From assembly GCF_017068395.1 (NCBI RefSeq), contig NZ_CP070615.1:124001-188000 (forward strand): 64,000 bases of DNA, written 5' to 3'. The notes beneath the pieces are model-generated. The model worked only from the letters and a program-made list of their open reading frames with translations, ran no database searches and was not told where the DNA came from. Of the stretch, positions 1 to 9,083 are shown piece by piece. This DNA comes from Rhodococcus pseudokoreensis (GTDB taxonomy: Bacteria > Actinomycetota > Actinomycetes > Mycobacteriales > Mycobacteriaceae). How positions within the stretch are numbered: the stretch's first letter is position 1; every line of letters begins with the position of its first letter. The translations under genes were made by a program, and so were the position numbers.

Positions 1-1023
1 CGCGGGGTCGGCATAGGAGACGACCGACGCTTTCACCGAGTTCTGGACCGCCGGATCCAGCGTGGTCTTGATCAGGTAGCCGCCCTTGTCGATCTGGTCC
101 CGGGACAGCCCGGCGTTCTCGAGGTATCGCAGCGCGTAGTCGCAGAAGAATCCGCGATCACCGGCCGCGATGCAGCCGCGGGGCAACGGGTTCGGCTCCG
201 GGAGAACGCCGAGCGGAGCTTCCCTGGTGGTCCGGATCTCGGTGGCCCGGTCCGGGATGTTCGCAATCAACGTGTCCAGCACGACGCTGCGGCGCTCGAG
301 CACTCCCTCCGGATTGGTGTAGGGATTCAGGGCGGAGCTGGACTGCACCATGCCGGCGAGCATCGCCGACTGCGCCAGATTCAAGTCCTTCGCGTCGACG
401 TCGAAGTAGGTTCGTGCTGCGTCCTGAATCCCGAACGCGCCGTTTCCGAACGGCACCAGATTCAGGTAGCGGGTGAGGATTTCGTCCTTCGTCAGCTGCT
501 TATCGAGCGAGAGCGCCATCCGGATCTCGCGGATCTTCCGGGCCGGTGTGGTCTCGATCGCGGCGCGGCGTTCGGCGTCGGTCTTGGCGGTGACGTGCAG
601 CATGTAGTTCTTCACGTATTGCTGGTTGATGGTCGACGCGCCCTGCTCGACCTGACCGGTGGTGGTGTTGGTGAGGAACGCGCGCATCGTGCCCTGCCAG
701 TCCACACCCTGATGCTCCGCGAACCGCTTGTCCTCGATCGAGACGATCGCCAACTTCATCTCGTTCGAAATCTGATCGCTGGGAACCTCGAACCGGCGCT
801 GCTCGTACAACCACGCAATGGGATTGCCCGCCACATCGGTCATCGTCGTGACGCCCGGCACGACGCCCTCGACAAGTTCGGCAGCCGAATTGTCGACGGT
901 GTCGGACGCACGGTTGGACACGTAGCCGAGGCTGCCCGCCAGTGGAAACATCACGCCGGCGAGCAGAACGCCCCCGATGGCGGAGCATCCGGCCAGCTTC
1001 AACACAGTCTTGGAGATCGACAC
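1..1023 (-). CDS. Class A penicillin-binding protein, N-terminal part (cut by window edge)
   Basis: This is a bifunctional peptidoglycan glycosyltransferase/transpeptidase, of which only the first 341 codons are in the window. The GTG start at 1023 follows a GTGAGG ribosome site. An N-terminal membrane anchor (about residues 8-32) is followed by the GT51 glycosyltransferase domain: EDKRFAEHQGVDW near residue 97 carries the catalytic Glu, then GASTINQQYVKN, then RKIREIRMALSLDKQLTK. The family polymerises lipid II outside the membrane and cross-links strands with a C-terminal transpeptidase domain, which lies beyond the left edge. The gene resembles actinobacterial PonA-type proteins, but the exact paralogue cannot be decided from this part. 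No BlaI-type operator is seen upstream. Confidence 0.93.
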   Translation of the reverse strand, partial: MSISKTVLKLAGCSAIGGVLLAGVMFPLAGSLGYVSNRASDTVDNSAAELVEGVVPGVTTMTDVAGNPIAWLYEQRRFEVPSDQISNEMKLAIVSIEDKRFAEHQGVDWQGTMRAFLTNTTTGQVEQGASTINQQYVKNYMLHVTAKTDAERRAAIETTPARKIREIRMALSLDKQLTKDEILTRYLNLVPFGNGAFGIQDAARTYFDVDAKDLNLAQSAMLAGMVQSSSALNPYTNPEGVLERRSVVLDTLIANIPDRATEIRTTREAPLGVLPEPNPLPRGCIAAGDRGFFCDYALRYLENAGLSRDQIDKGGYLIKTTLDPAVQNSVKASVVSYADPA

Positions 1024-1404
1024 GTTACAACCTCACTTGAACTTGGCCCCGGCAGAGGTCCAGGGGCAGATGATCGTGGTGGACCACACCGAAGAGATCG
1101 GTGGGCGCGTAGAAGTGACACGAATGAGTGGATCGGCAGTAGCCCTCTCCATATGTGCGGGGCGGAAGGTGTGTTCGAGTGGCGGGAGAGCTGGCCGCCC
1201 AACCAGTACTGCAGTTCTCCGTTGAGTCGCCGCGGTGCGGTCGGGAAACCCATATTCGAATCTTCACTGCACCGGAGCTCTCCGGTGGCACTCACTGGGC
1301 AGAAGGGGGCGAGGAGGTGCCAAGTTCTCCCGATGTCGACCTCGCACCGGGTGGATCGGAATTCAGACCCGAAGGCGACCGTGGGACAGGTCGGGGTGGA
1401 CCTG
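1024..1404. other. Intergenic region without recognisable gene
   Basis: This stretch lies upstream of the PBP gene and beyond the 3' end of the DUF6153-like gene. Several overlapping reading frames are open on both strands, as expected at this GC content. None has a good ribosome site or a recognisable product. It presumably holds the PBP promoter. Confidence 0.5.
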
Positions 1405-1824
1405 TCACACCCTCAGCACACATGTGAGGCTCAGGACGGGCGCCGGCGCCCTCGCCGACGTGGATGCCCGGATCCCGGTACGAGATGGGGGTCCGGTGTC
1501 GCTGTCACCGGGCCACGGTGCCCTTCCCCGGGGCCCGAACTTCAGCAACAGCCCGAGTGCCCCGGCGAGGGCAGCAAGGCACAGCTGGAGATGGACGCCG
1601 CCCGCCGGCATCTGCCGATCCTCCTCGTCGGGAGGTAACGCCGTATCGGCGACACTAGCTGTATCCGCGGAGGCCACCCCGTCGACAACCGGGATCGCGG
1701 CGTGCGTATACGCGGCTGGCGGGTGGCCCACCTGCTGGGTGAGCAGTATTCCTGCGATTGAGGCCAGGGCCGTGATGATCAGCAGCAGATAGCGCAACCG
1801 CAAGGACGGGCGCAGACCACTCAC
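1405..1824 (-). CDS. DUF6153-like small membrane protein
   Basis: The predicted protein has about 139 residues, starting at a GTG (1824) with a modest GGGAA element in front. One hydrophobic helix (LRYLLLIITALASIAGILL) is followed by a linker with His residues and then a second hydrophobic stretch beginning VHLQLCLAALAGALGLLL. This order (TM, variable linker, H-x-x-C-L-A motif inside a C-terminal TM) is that of the actinobacterial DUF6153 family. The function of that family is unknown, though members often sit near copper genes. The reading frame stays open upstream to 2034, so the start is uncertain. The family call rests on pattern only. Confidence 0.5.
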   Translation of the reverse strand: MSGLRPSLRLRYLLLIITALASIAGILLTQQVGHPPAAYTHAAIPVVDGVASADTASVADTALPPDEEDRQMPAGGVHLQLCLAALAGALGLLLKFGPRGRAPWPGDSDTGPPSRTGIRASTSARAPAPVLSLTCVLRV

Positions 1825-2252
1825 TTCCCAAAGGTAGCACCGCCCACCGATGACTACTGGGTCTTCCGATGCGTTTCGTGACCACCCGATTTCGTCGTGC
1901 TGTGTTCCATCCGGGCGGTACAAGTCCCAGACCTGAGAGGTCACGGTGCAGTGGTGCGGCTCCTGCCAGGTCTCGAATTGAATGCCTTCTCCGACAGACT
2001 TTCCGGCGACTGTGCGAATGTCAGACAATCCCATCGTCCTGTGCGCGCAACCATGAGTCAGACACTGAGTTCAGGAAGTAGGGTCTCGGAGATGGGACTG
2101 GGTTCGATACCGATGGATGTGGTCGGGCGCCGAGCGGGTGCGGGACCCTGATCGGCCCAGGACGAAGTCGTGACTGTAGAGGGTGTCGGCGGCGCGCGGA
2201 TGCGACCAAGCAGCCGGCACCGGTCGGCGCATTCCGATCCAGGCCCGCAAGA
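1825..2252. other. Intergenic region without recognisable gene
   Basis: There are 428 bases between the start of the DUF6153-like gene and the 3' end of the TIGR02206 gene. No reading frame here has a convincing start, and no operator of the regulon was found. Confidence 0.5.
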
Positions 2253-2966
2253 TCAGACAAGTTGCGAATTCTTCAGCGGGTGTCGCCGTGCCCGCTCCCA
2301 GGGCCAGGTCAGCAGGGCCCACACGATCAGTATGAGCGTGGCCCCTGTCAGCAGGTACACCGGCCACGGACCCATCACGTCCAGCAGGGATGCAGTGGCG
2401 GGCTTTTCGTTGAGAAATCCGTAGTTGGTTCCGGCGATACTGTTGAAAATGAAGGTGGCAGTTGCCCACAACCCCGTGACCATGACCGCGATCCGGTAGC
2501 TGCGCCACTGGGGCCGCATCCCCCGGCCCCACGTCAGATAGATCGCGGCCCACACGACGAGCAGATGAATCCCCCAGAAGGCGAGAAACACGTAGTTAGG
2601 GAAATCCGGACTCTTGAGAACCGGTGAGATCAACGCTTGAGAACTCAGCACGAGACCCCAGTAGTACGTGAGCGCGAAAGGCCAATGTCGCTGCGACCAC
2701 AACGCGTAGGCCCCAGCGACGGTCGCGAGGTCGGTCAGGTTCAGTGGTACCGATCCGCCGATGCTGGGTGGGATCAGTGAATAGATCAGCACCGAAACGT
2801 AGATTGCGGCAGTCACCGCCCCGAGGAAGCGGCCGAAACGCCGAGCTTGCGATTCGGTCTGCCTGCGTCCGACCCAGACCAGAAACGCGGAACCCATCAC
2901 GAACAGGACGATGACAGCCCAGTGCGACGGGCCATACGCCGAGAACTCCCGTTGCGCAGAGTACAT
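2253..2966 (-). CDS. TIGR02206 (YwaF) family integral membrane protein
   Basis: This is a polytopic membrane protein of 237 residues with about six or seven helices. The family signature is clear: SAYGPSHW at the N-terminus, then an internal LNLTDLATVAGAYAL segment with the conserved Asn-Leu-x-Asp, and later AGTNYGFLNEKP followed by MGPWPVYLL. The whole family length is present. No biochemical role is established for YwaF/TIGR02206 proteins. The gene stands alone, with 271 bases separating it from the TIGR03118 gene, and carries no BlaI-type operator. Confidence 0.85.
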   Translation of the reverse strand: MYSAQREFSAYGPSHWAVIVLFVMGSAFLVWVGRRQTESQARRFGRFLGAVTAAIYVSVLIYSLIPPSIGGSVPLNLTDLATVAGAYALWSQRHWPFALTYYWGLVLSSQALISPVLKSPDFPNYVFLAFWGIHLLVVWAAIYLTWGRGMRPQWRSYRIAVMVTGLWATATFIFNSIAGTNYGFLNEKPATASLLDVMGPWPVYLLTGATLILIVWALLTWPWERARRHPLKNSQLV

Positions 2967-3237
2967 ACGCCATCAACTCCGCAGTGTCGTCGCACATTGC
3001 TACCCGGGCGCGCCCCACGGCTCCTGGCGGACCCGCGATGGACGCACTCACACTGTTTCACAGACGCCGCCCTCGCCAGCAGTGGATGCTGCCCCTGAGA
3101 ACCGTCCGAGTGACCGGATCGAGCGCCGCTTCTCGGCTCGCCGCACCAGCGTCGGCCGTCACCCATCGTGGTGGAACGCGGTCAACGGAGGTGGACCCCG
3201 CGATCGCTGCCCGAGGTGGAAGACGCCGGTCCAGCGC

Positions 3238-4569
3238 TCAGTTCTGCGCGCGCAGTGAGCCGAACAGGCCGTCCTCCTCGTCCTTGGGTCCGGCCGTGAA
3301 GTACAGGGCGTTGCTGTCCCCGAGGCTTTCGCCGTTGCCGAAGAGCAGGCCCCAGATCCCCTCGATGCCGATGGGATTGCCGTCGGTATCGTGGATGTAG
3401 TCGACGAATTCGCCGGTGGCGTCGTCGAAGGCCAGGATGCGTCCCGCCCCCGCGAAGTTGGCGACGAGCACGGTGCTGCTCAATGGACCGAAGTCGTTCG
3501 GGGCGACGGCGACACCCCATGGTGCGTTGAGCCGGCCACCGTCATCGAAGACCCGCGCGAGGTTTCCCGACGCGTCGAATTCGGCGATTTTGCCCTTCGC
3601 CGGTGTGTCTGCCGTCGCCGCCTCCTGGTCCTTGTCGAGAGATTCTTCCTCTCCGGCGTCGAAGGTGTTCGGGTCGCCGTCCTCGGGTGACTTCGTGACC
3701 GCGTACGTGACGAACACGCGGTCGCCGACCGTGGCGATGTTGAACGGGGCGGGATCGCCGGGGCGGGTCTGCCTGCCCTTCGCCGGATCGGCCGGGTCGA
3801 CGGGGGCACCGGTTGCGAATGGATTTGTGAATCCTTGTGTGGGAACGAGTGTCCAGTCCTTGGTGAACTGTCGGATCTGCGGCGAGTTACCGAAGTCGGC
3901 CGCCCACAGCGTCTCACCCCCGGCGGGTGAGATCGCCAGGCCGAAGAAGGCCATTCCCTGATCGGCGCCGTTGAACACCTCTTTGGCGGGGCCGTCGCGC
4001 CGCACGATCTGCCCGTCCGGAGCTTGCTCGGTCCAGGCCGAGAGGGTGCCGGAGTCGGTGGCGAAGATGAACCGTGACGATCCGGTGAGCATTTGCTCCC
4101 GACCGTCCACGGTGACCGGTTGATCGCCGACGGTGAACACGTTCGACGTGATCGGTGCGGGGTTGAACACCACCCCCGTTATCTTGCCGATGCTCGCGTC
4201 GGTGGTATTCGAGTCCGCGCCCGGGACGGTGACTTCACGCAGGCCGTCCTGGGACAGCTTCTGCACTGCGGGGTCGGGCGAGGCGGACACGTCCCCGACG
4301 AACTGGAACGATGTGCCGCCGGCGCCGACCCAGAAGTGTCCGCCGGCACCCTTCGGGCGGTTTGCGATTCCCCATGCATTGACCATCGCCGGGAAGGTGA
4401 ACGGTGCGCCGTACTCGTCCGAGTTGGCAGCCAGGTTGGTCTGGACGTAGCGGTTGCCCGACATCGCGTCGGCGGGCTCGGTGGAGTCGGTCGTCGAGCA
4501 CGCCACCGCTACCGACAGCGTGAGGGTGAGCACCGCCGCCCGCGCCGCACCCGAACATGTCGTCGTCAT
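3238..4569 (-). CDS. TIGR03118 family lipoprotein, predicted beta-propeller
   Basis: The protein has about 443 residues with a lipoprotein signal (LTLTLSVAVAC lipobox). Its motifs (YVQTNLAANS, WGIANRP near the start, APWGVAVAPNDFG late) fit the TIGR03118 family of secreted repeat proteins predicted to fold as a propeller. Their function is unknown. An in-frame ATG lies 15 bases further upstream (4584). I prefer 4569 because AGAGGA sits just in front of it. The insert around residues 300-325 is rich in Asp/Glu. A partial iron-box-like sequence overlaps the promoter (4601-4619), and operator O1 lies 106 bases upstream on the far side. Confidence 0.85.
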   Translation of the reverse strand: MTTTCSGAARAAVLTLTLSVAVACSTTDSTEPADAMSGNRYVQTNLAANSDEYGAPFTFPAMVNAWGIANRPKGAGGHFWVGAGGTSFQFVGDVSASPDPAVQKLSQDGLREVTVPGADSNTTDASIGKITGVVFNPAPITSNVFTVGDQPVTVDGREQMLTGSSRFIFATDSGTLSAWTEQAPDGQIVRRDGPAKEVFNGADQGMAFFGLAISPAGGETLWAADFGNSPQIRQFTKDWTLVPTQGFTNPFATGAPVDPADPAKGRQTRPGDPAPFNIATVGDRVFVTYAVTKSPEDGDPNTFDAGEEESLDKDQEAATADTPAKGKIAEFDASGNLARVFDDGGRLNAPWGVAVAPNDFGPLSSTVLVANFAGAGRILAFDDATGEFVDYIHDTDGNPIGIEGIWGLLFGNGESLGDSNALYFTAGPKDEEDGLFGSLRAQN

Positions 4570-4600
4570 GGGTTTCCTCTTCATCGGAGAGAAGGCGAGC

Positions 4601-4619
4601 CAATATTAGGGAAACCTAG
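4601..4619 (-). promoter_or_regulatory. Weak IdeR/DtxR-box-like sequence
   Basis: Read on the minus strand, this 19-mer matches the IdeR/DtxR consensus TWAGGTTAGSCTAACCTWA at 13 of 19 positions by eye. It lies about 30 bases upstream of the TIGR03118 lipoprotein start. The match is below what proven boxes usually show, so it is only a hint of iron control. Confidence 0.25.
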
Positions 4620-4674
4620 CCTGAGTCGACGTCATCCACAATGAGGAGTCCGCCGAGGTTCCAGCCGACCCAAA

Positions 4675-4691
4675 AACTACCCTATGTAGTA
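4675..4691. promoter_or_regulatory. BlaI-type operator O1 (ctaA)
   Basis: This is the weakest member of the series: 9 of 14 fixed positions of TACTATG-N3-CATAGTA. It can also be read as ACTAC-N5-GTAGT. TAGTAT at 4687-4692 could be a -10 element. Seven bases then separate it from the ATG at 4700, so the ctaA transcript may be leaderless. Confidence 0.6.
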
Positions 4692-4699
4692 TTTCGGGC

Positions 4700-5707
4700 A
4701 TGTCCGGTATCCCGCCCCGTTCTCGGATGTGTACGCCGTTTCAGGCTTTGGCACTTCGCTTCTCGCTCTCACCCAGGGCGTTGCGGTGGGCGACGTCGAG
4801 CGCGCTGGCGATGAGCACGCTGATCGTTCTCGGGGGAGCGGTCGTTCGGGTGACAGGCTCCGGGTTGGGGTGTCCGGAGTGGCCGGCGTGCACGACCGAG
4901 TCGGTGGCGCCGACGGCGGAGACGGGTCTGCACGGGACGATCGAGTTCGTCAATCGGTTGTTGACGTGGGTACTTTCCGCATCGGTCGGATGGGTCATCC
5001 TCTCGGCGCGTCTGCAGGAGGCTCCTCAACGTGCGGTCCTGCGCTCGGCGTGGTTGCAGTTCTGGATCGTGGTTCTCAATGCCGTGCTCGGTGGCGTCAC
5101 CGTGTGGATGAATCTCAATCCCTACATCGTGGCGGCGCACTTCCTCGCGGCGCTGCTTCTGCTGACCGCGGCGACAGTGACCTGGGAGTGGGTGCGCGCC
5201 GGCGAGGATGGAGAACCGGTGCCGCCGAGAGCGTGCACGTTGGGCCGGTGGTTGATGCTCGTCAGTGCGGTCGTGGTCGTGCTTGGGACGCTGGTAACCG
5301 GATCGGGGCCGCATGCCGGCGATTCGAGCGAAGTTCCCCGGATGCCGCTGAACTGGACGGGTGTCACCGTGGTCCACGGTCTCGCTGCAGCGCTCCTCCT
5401 GGTCTTGAGCCTGCTGCTCTTCCGAACGCTGCAGGGCGGTGGTGCCAGAACCGCGCGGAGGCGAGTGGGGTTCTTCGTGGCCGCTCTGCTGACGCAGGTC
5501 GCGTTCGGCATCGTTCAGAGTGTGACCGGTCTTCCGGCAGGCCTGGTCATCGTGCATGTATTCGGGGCGGCGTTGATGTGGGTCGGGGCGGTGCGCGTCG
5601 TGCTCGCCGTCGCGGTACCGCCTCGCGGCGCCGCCGGTGCTGTAGGGGGCCGCCCAATCCTCGATGCCGGCCTGGGTAGCGCGGCGGGAAGCATCGCAGA
5701 GAAGTAA
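4700..5707 (+). CDS. ctaA: Heme A synthase, COX15/CtaA family
   Basis: This membrane enzyme oxidises the C8 methyl of heme O to the formyl group of heme A, the cofactor of aa3-type oxidases. The protein has 335 residues and eight predicted helices. Family marks are GGAVVRVTGSGLGCPEWPAC, with the paired Cys at residues 58 and 64, then HGTIEFVNR with His78. In the second half come TGSGPHAGD, VVHGLAA and VIVHVFGAA, which supply the other heme His ligands. There is no Shine-Dalgarno sequence at this ATG, and operator O1 ends 8 bases before it, which points to a leaderless message. The gene is monocistronic here. It belongs functionally with the two ctaD genes further along. Confidence 0.92.
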   Translation: MSGIPPRSRMCTPFQALALRFSLSPRALRWATSSALAMSTLIVLGGAVVRVTGSGLGCPEWPACTTESVAPTAETGLHGTIEFVNRLLTWVLSASVGWVILSARLQEAPQRAVLRSAWLQFWIVVLNAVLGGVTVWMNLNPYIVAAHFLAALLLLTAATVTWEWVRAGEDGEPVPPRACTLGRWLMLVSAVVVVLGTLVTGSGPHAGDSSEVPRMPLNWTGVTVVHGLAAALLLVLSLLLFRTLQGGGARTARRRVGFFVAALLTQVAFGIVQSVTGLPAGLVIVHVFGAALMWVGAVRVVLAVAVPPRGAAGAVGGRPILDAGLGSAAGSIAEK

Positions 5708-5804
5708 CTACTCGGGACCGTCGAGCCGCGGCACCGGTCCCGGCAGCACCATGTACCAGGAGATGGCGGCCGCGCCTGACCGGGCTCGCGGCGATACGGA
5801 CGCT

Positions 5805-7028
5805 TCAGCGCAGGGCACTGCCGGCCTGCCAGGCATCCCATGGCACGCTCCAGTCGCCGTTCTGCCACAGCTGAAGTGGTTCACCTCCGGTATTGCGGAC
5901 CTCGACCACGTCTCCGGGCAGGGAGAAGTCGTAGAACCATTGCGCATTGACGCGGCTGAGATTCAGGCATCCATGCGAGACGTTGGTGTTCCCCTGGGCC
6001 CAGACGGTGTCCTCGAGTTCGTGCAGATAGATCCCGTCGGTACTGATGCGAGTGGCGTAGTTGATGGATTCTTTGTAGCCGAGCCGGGAATTGACCGGCA
6101 ATCCGTAAGTCGAGGAATCCATCACCACCGGGTTGGCCTTGTCGAGGACCGTGTAGATGCCCGGCTGAGTCCAAAACGACAGAGTCTGACCGTTGATCAC
6201 TTCGGTACCACCCATTCCCATCGACGTCGGCATGGTGCGGACGACCTCGCCGTTGTTGGTGACGGTGACCTGTTTGGTGGTGTCGTCGGCGACGGAGATG
6301 TGGGCGTCCCCGATGGTGAACGAGGTGCTCGCGTCTTCCTGCCCGAACAATCCCTCCCCGAGGGGCACGCCATAGACATTCGCGCGGGCGGTGACCCGGG
6401 TCCCGGGCGCGTAGTAGTTCTGCGGGCGCCAGTGCACATTCTGATCGTCGGCCCAGTACCACGAACCGTCGACCTTCGGTGAGGTCTCCACGCTCAACGC
6501 CCTCTCCGCGGCGGCACGATCGGTGATCGGTTCATCGAAGTGGGTGACGGCGACGATGCCGACCCCGAATGTGCCACCGTCGGTGAGGAGATTGCCGCCC
6601 GAGGTGACGAACGATGGTTGGGTCAGATTGTCGGGCTGCACAGTCGAAAAGGTGCTGGTCCGTTCGCTGCGTTTACCGTCGGTGTTCGTCGCACTGATCA
6701 CGAGCGTGTAGGTCTTGCCATAACCCAGCGGCCCAACCGGTTTCCACACGAGGCGGTCGGGAGTGAAGATTCCGTCGACGACCTTGCCCTCGTTGTTGGT
6801 CATCGTGACCGATTCGAGTGCCCCGTCGCTCGTTTGTACCGACACTGGAGCCACCGGGTTGACCCCGCTCGCGCCGTCAACAGTCGTCACGGTGATAGCG
6901 GGCCCGGCCGTCGGCCCCGCGCTTCCGTCGGCGGTGGACGGCTCTGATCCGGCGCATCCCGCTAAGACCGTGATGAACAGCGCGAGGGCAAGGAGTGGGG
7001 CGAGTTTGCGGAAGCGGTGACACTGCAT
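5805..7028 (-). CDS. L,D-transpeptidase lipoprotein (LdtMt2-like)
   Basis: This enzyme makes 3-3 cross-links in peptidoglycan outside the membrane. The ATG at 7028 follows GGAGGA at ideal spacing. The frame is open further upstream to 7223, but that extension lacks a ribosome site. The order is: lipoprotein signal with VLAGC lipobox (about residue 25), two immunoglobulin-like domains (residues 55-250), and a YkuD catalytic domain with the SHGCLNLS motif holding the catalytic Cys, followed by a C-terminal Trp-rich tail. Length (407 residues) and order match mycobacterial LdtMt2. Operator O2 is 162 bases upstream and could serve this gene and the divergent antitoxin/M23 unit. Confidence 0.93.
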   Translation of the reverse strand: MQCHRFRKLAPLLALALFITVLAGCAGSEPSTADGSAGPTAGPAITVTTVDGASGVNPVAPVSVQTSDGALESVTMTNNEGKVVDGIFTPDRLVWKPVGPLGYGKTYTLVISATNTDGKRSERTSTFSTVQPDNLTQPSFVTSGGNLLTDGGTFGVGIVAVTHFDEPITDRAAAERALSVETSPKVDGSWYWADDQNVHWRPQNYYAPGTRVTARANVYGVPLGEGLFGQEDASTSFTIGDAHISVADDTTKQVTVTNNGEVVRTMPTSMGMGGTEVINGQTLSFWTQPGIYTVLDKANPVVMDSSTYGLPVNSRLGYKESINYATRISTDGIYLHELEDTVWAQGNTNVSHGCLNLSRVNAQWFYDFSLPGDVVEVRNTGGEPLQLWQNGDWSVPWDAWQAGSALR

Positions 7029-7189
7029 GGGTCCTCCATACCAATTGATGTGGGGCGGCAGCTCGAACGCGCGGCGCGACCACCACTCATCCAACCAGGC
7101 CGATGAACTCGCCGGATCCCGCGAGTCGCCCGTGCGCGACCTCTCACGCAGGGCTGAGCGCGCGGAGCGGGTACCGGTCGCCTTAGAAA

Positions 7190-7206
7190 AACTATGTAGA
7201 ATAGTA
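7190..7206. promoter_or_regulatory. BlaI-type operator O2 (ldt / antitoxin-M23)
   Basis: The site matches 12 of 14 fixed positions (AACTATG-TAG-AATAGTA). It lies between the divergent ldt gene and the 7403-9083 unit, so it may act on both. Confidence 0.75.
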
Positions 7207-7402
7207 GTTAAGGTGCGGTTCACTCTGGTGCCGCACCAGTACTCCTTCGACCGGAAAGGCGTTGCTGCTCAACGGATATCGACCCCAGTGCTCGCCCTGC
7301 ACCCACCATTGACCGACGGTGACGCGGGGCGATGGTGTCGTGTCTTCGAAGGAGGGCCGCCGGACGGGCGCGCAAAACCATCTACACGAGAAGGAGTACG
7401 CG

Positions 7403-7591
7403 ATGAGCGTCGGTTCATGGAAGAACTTATTCGGCAAGGGCAAGGACGCGGTGTCGCAGAACGCGGACAAGATCCAGTCCGCCATCGACAAGGCAGCGAT
7501 CGCGGCCGACAGCAAGACCAATCGCAAGTACAGCGGACAGATTCGCAAGGTGGCGGACGCGGCCAAAAAGGCTATTCCCCCAAAGAAATAA
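7403..7591 (+). CDS. Rv0909/MT0933-like antitoxin family protein
   Basis: This is a 62-residue Lys/Ala-rich helical protein. The segment LFGKGKDAVSQNADKIQSAI, then DSKTNRKYSGQIRKVADAAKKA, has the layout of the MT0933 antitoxin family (Rv0909 of M. tuberculosis, partner of the Rv0910 toxin). AAGGAG stands 7 bases before the ATG. No Rv0910-like toxin gene follows, and the next gene is an M23 peptidase. So this may be an orphan that works differently, for example as a stress-induced small protein like CsbD types. The likely promoter is O2. Confidence 0.7.
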   Translation: MSVGSWKNLFGKGKDAVSQNADKIQSAIDKAAIAADSKTNRKYSGQIRKVADAAKKAIPPKK

Positions 7592-7796
7592 CCCCCGACC
7601 TGCGCTCCGCGCGGAGGGGGCGTCGCTCGCTGCCTGGTGCCAATGGGAATCCTGAGAATATCGGGATTCCTGTTACCGGAGAGGAGAAAGTCCACTACCG
7701 TTACGGCGTGTCGACTTGACTAACCCCTAATTCTCGCCTTCGTTGCCGGTCGCGTCAGCGGCCCGACGGCGGACGCGGGGCCCGCAGGAAGGCGAG

Positions 7797-9083
7797 ATGA
7801 TGCGCAGTACGAACGATCATGGCGTGATCCGCCGGTTTGCGCCGATGCTCGTCGGCGCAACCTCCGTATTCGCGGCGGTCCAGTTCGGGGCACCACCACC
7901 GTCTGCCGCGGACCCACAGGAGACGTCCCCGACGCCCTCGGCGTTGGCCACAGCGGTCGCGGACGCACTGACCGAGGTAGCCGATCAAGCCGATCCCGCA
8001 GTCACCGTGGTGGATCCCAGCTTGTGGCAGACGGTCGCGAACATCACGATGACAAGCCTCACGGACGTCTCGCAGAGCGGCGGCGCCGACGCGACCACGC
8101 AGTCTCGGCTCGCCGAGTGCCTGACGGCATGGTCCGCTCAGGGACGACCCGACGGGAACGACGCCCTCGGCGCATGCGCCGGTGAACTGATCAGCGTGAA
8201 CATCAATCTCGCGCAACGCCTTCTCACCGCACTCGCGGCCGAACAGGACGCTCCGTCGCCGGAGGCTGAACAGGACGCTCTGTCGCCGGAGGCTGAACAG
8301 GACGCTCTGTCGCCGGAGGCCGAACAGGACGCTCTGTCGCCGGAGGCCGACCCCGCATTGGAGGCAAGCACACCCGAGGCAAGCACACCCGAGGCGGCCG
8401 ACCCGACCGGTGAGGCCGGGGATTCCGCCGCAGCCACCGGGGAAAGCTCTGGAGAAACCACCGAAACCACAACACCCTCAGAGTCAGGTACGGGGCCGGA
8501 GTCCGACGCATCGGAACCGGAGATCATGCCGGAGGGCGCGAGCCGATCCGCCCAGGAGTCCGATCCACCCGTGCCGGGAACACCACCGGACGGCGCGACC
8601 CAGGACGACCCGGAGTCCGGCGCCAGCGGGACAACCACGACGGACGTACCAACTACACCTGCCCCCCGTACGTGGAACCGTCCGAGCGCACGGGGGTTCG
8701 TGGCCCCCACATCGGGCGATGTCACCTCGACGCTGGGGGATGGGCGTCAGCACGGGGGGATTGACATCGCGAACACGCTCGGCGCCCCGATCGTCGCCGT
8801 CGCCGATGGGGAGGTCATCAGCGCCGGGCCGGCACAGGGGTTCGGGTTGTGGGTGCGCATCAAGCACGACGACGGTACGGTGACCACCTACGGGCACAAC
8901 AACGACAATTTGGTATCCGTCGGGCAACGGGTCAAAGCGGGTCAGCGGATCGCGACGATCGGAAACCGAGGGAACTCGACCGGTCCGCACCTGCACTTCG
9001 AGGTCGAGTCACCCACCGGCGATGAGATCGATCCCCTGCAGTGGCTGACAGCGCGGGGAGCTGCGATTGTCGGTCTCGACTGA
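7797..9083 (+). CDS. Secreted M23 (LytM) peptidase with Glu-rich repeat linker
   Basis: This zinc endopeptidase cuts peptidoglycan stem or bridge peptides. AGGAAGG precedes two tandem ATG codons (7797, 7800). An N-terminal signal/anchor (about residues 10-40) is followed by a helical region, then a low-complexity acidic linker with four copies of EQDALSPEA and further Thr/Pro/Glu-rich sequence to about residue 300. The C-terminal LytM domain has HGGIDIANTLG (first His and Asp zinc ligands) and GPHLHFEVES (His-x-His). All catalytic residues are present. It is the longest of three M23 peptidases here and differs from the near-identical pair at 16883 and 23798 in its long linker. The linker probably spans the wall. 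Confidence 0.9.
   Translation: MMRSTNDHGVIRRFAPMLVGATSVFAAVQFGAPPPSAADPQETSPTPSALATAVADALTEVADQADPAVTVVDPSLWQTVANITMTSLTDVSQSGGADATTQSRLAECLTAWSAQGRPDGNDALGACAGELISVNINLAQRLLTALAAEQDAPSPEAEQDALSPEAEQDALSPEAEQDALSPEADPALEASTPEASTPEAADPTGEAGDSAAATGESSGETTETTTPSESGTGPESDASEPEIMPEGASRSAQESDPPVPGTPPDGATQDDPESGASGTTTTDVPTTPAPRTWNRPSARGFVAPTSGDVTSTLGDGRQHGGIDIANTLGAPIVAVADGEVISAGPAQGFGLWVRIKHDDGTVTTYGHNNDNLVSVGQRVKAGQRIATIGNRGNSTGPHLHFEVESPTGDEIDPLQWLTARGAAIVGLD
8241..8348 (+). repeat. Four tandem 27-bp repeats inside the M23 gene
   Basis: Four consecutive 27-bp units (starts 8241, 8268, 8295, 8322) encode EQDA(P/L)SPEA. The units differ by one or two bases. A shorter imperfect repeat (ASTPE twice) follows at once. 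Copy number is likely to vary between strains by slippage. Confidence 0.95.
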
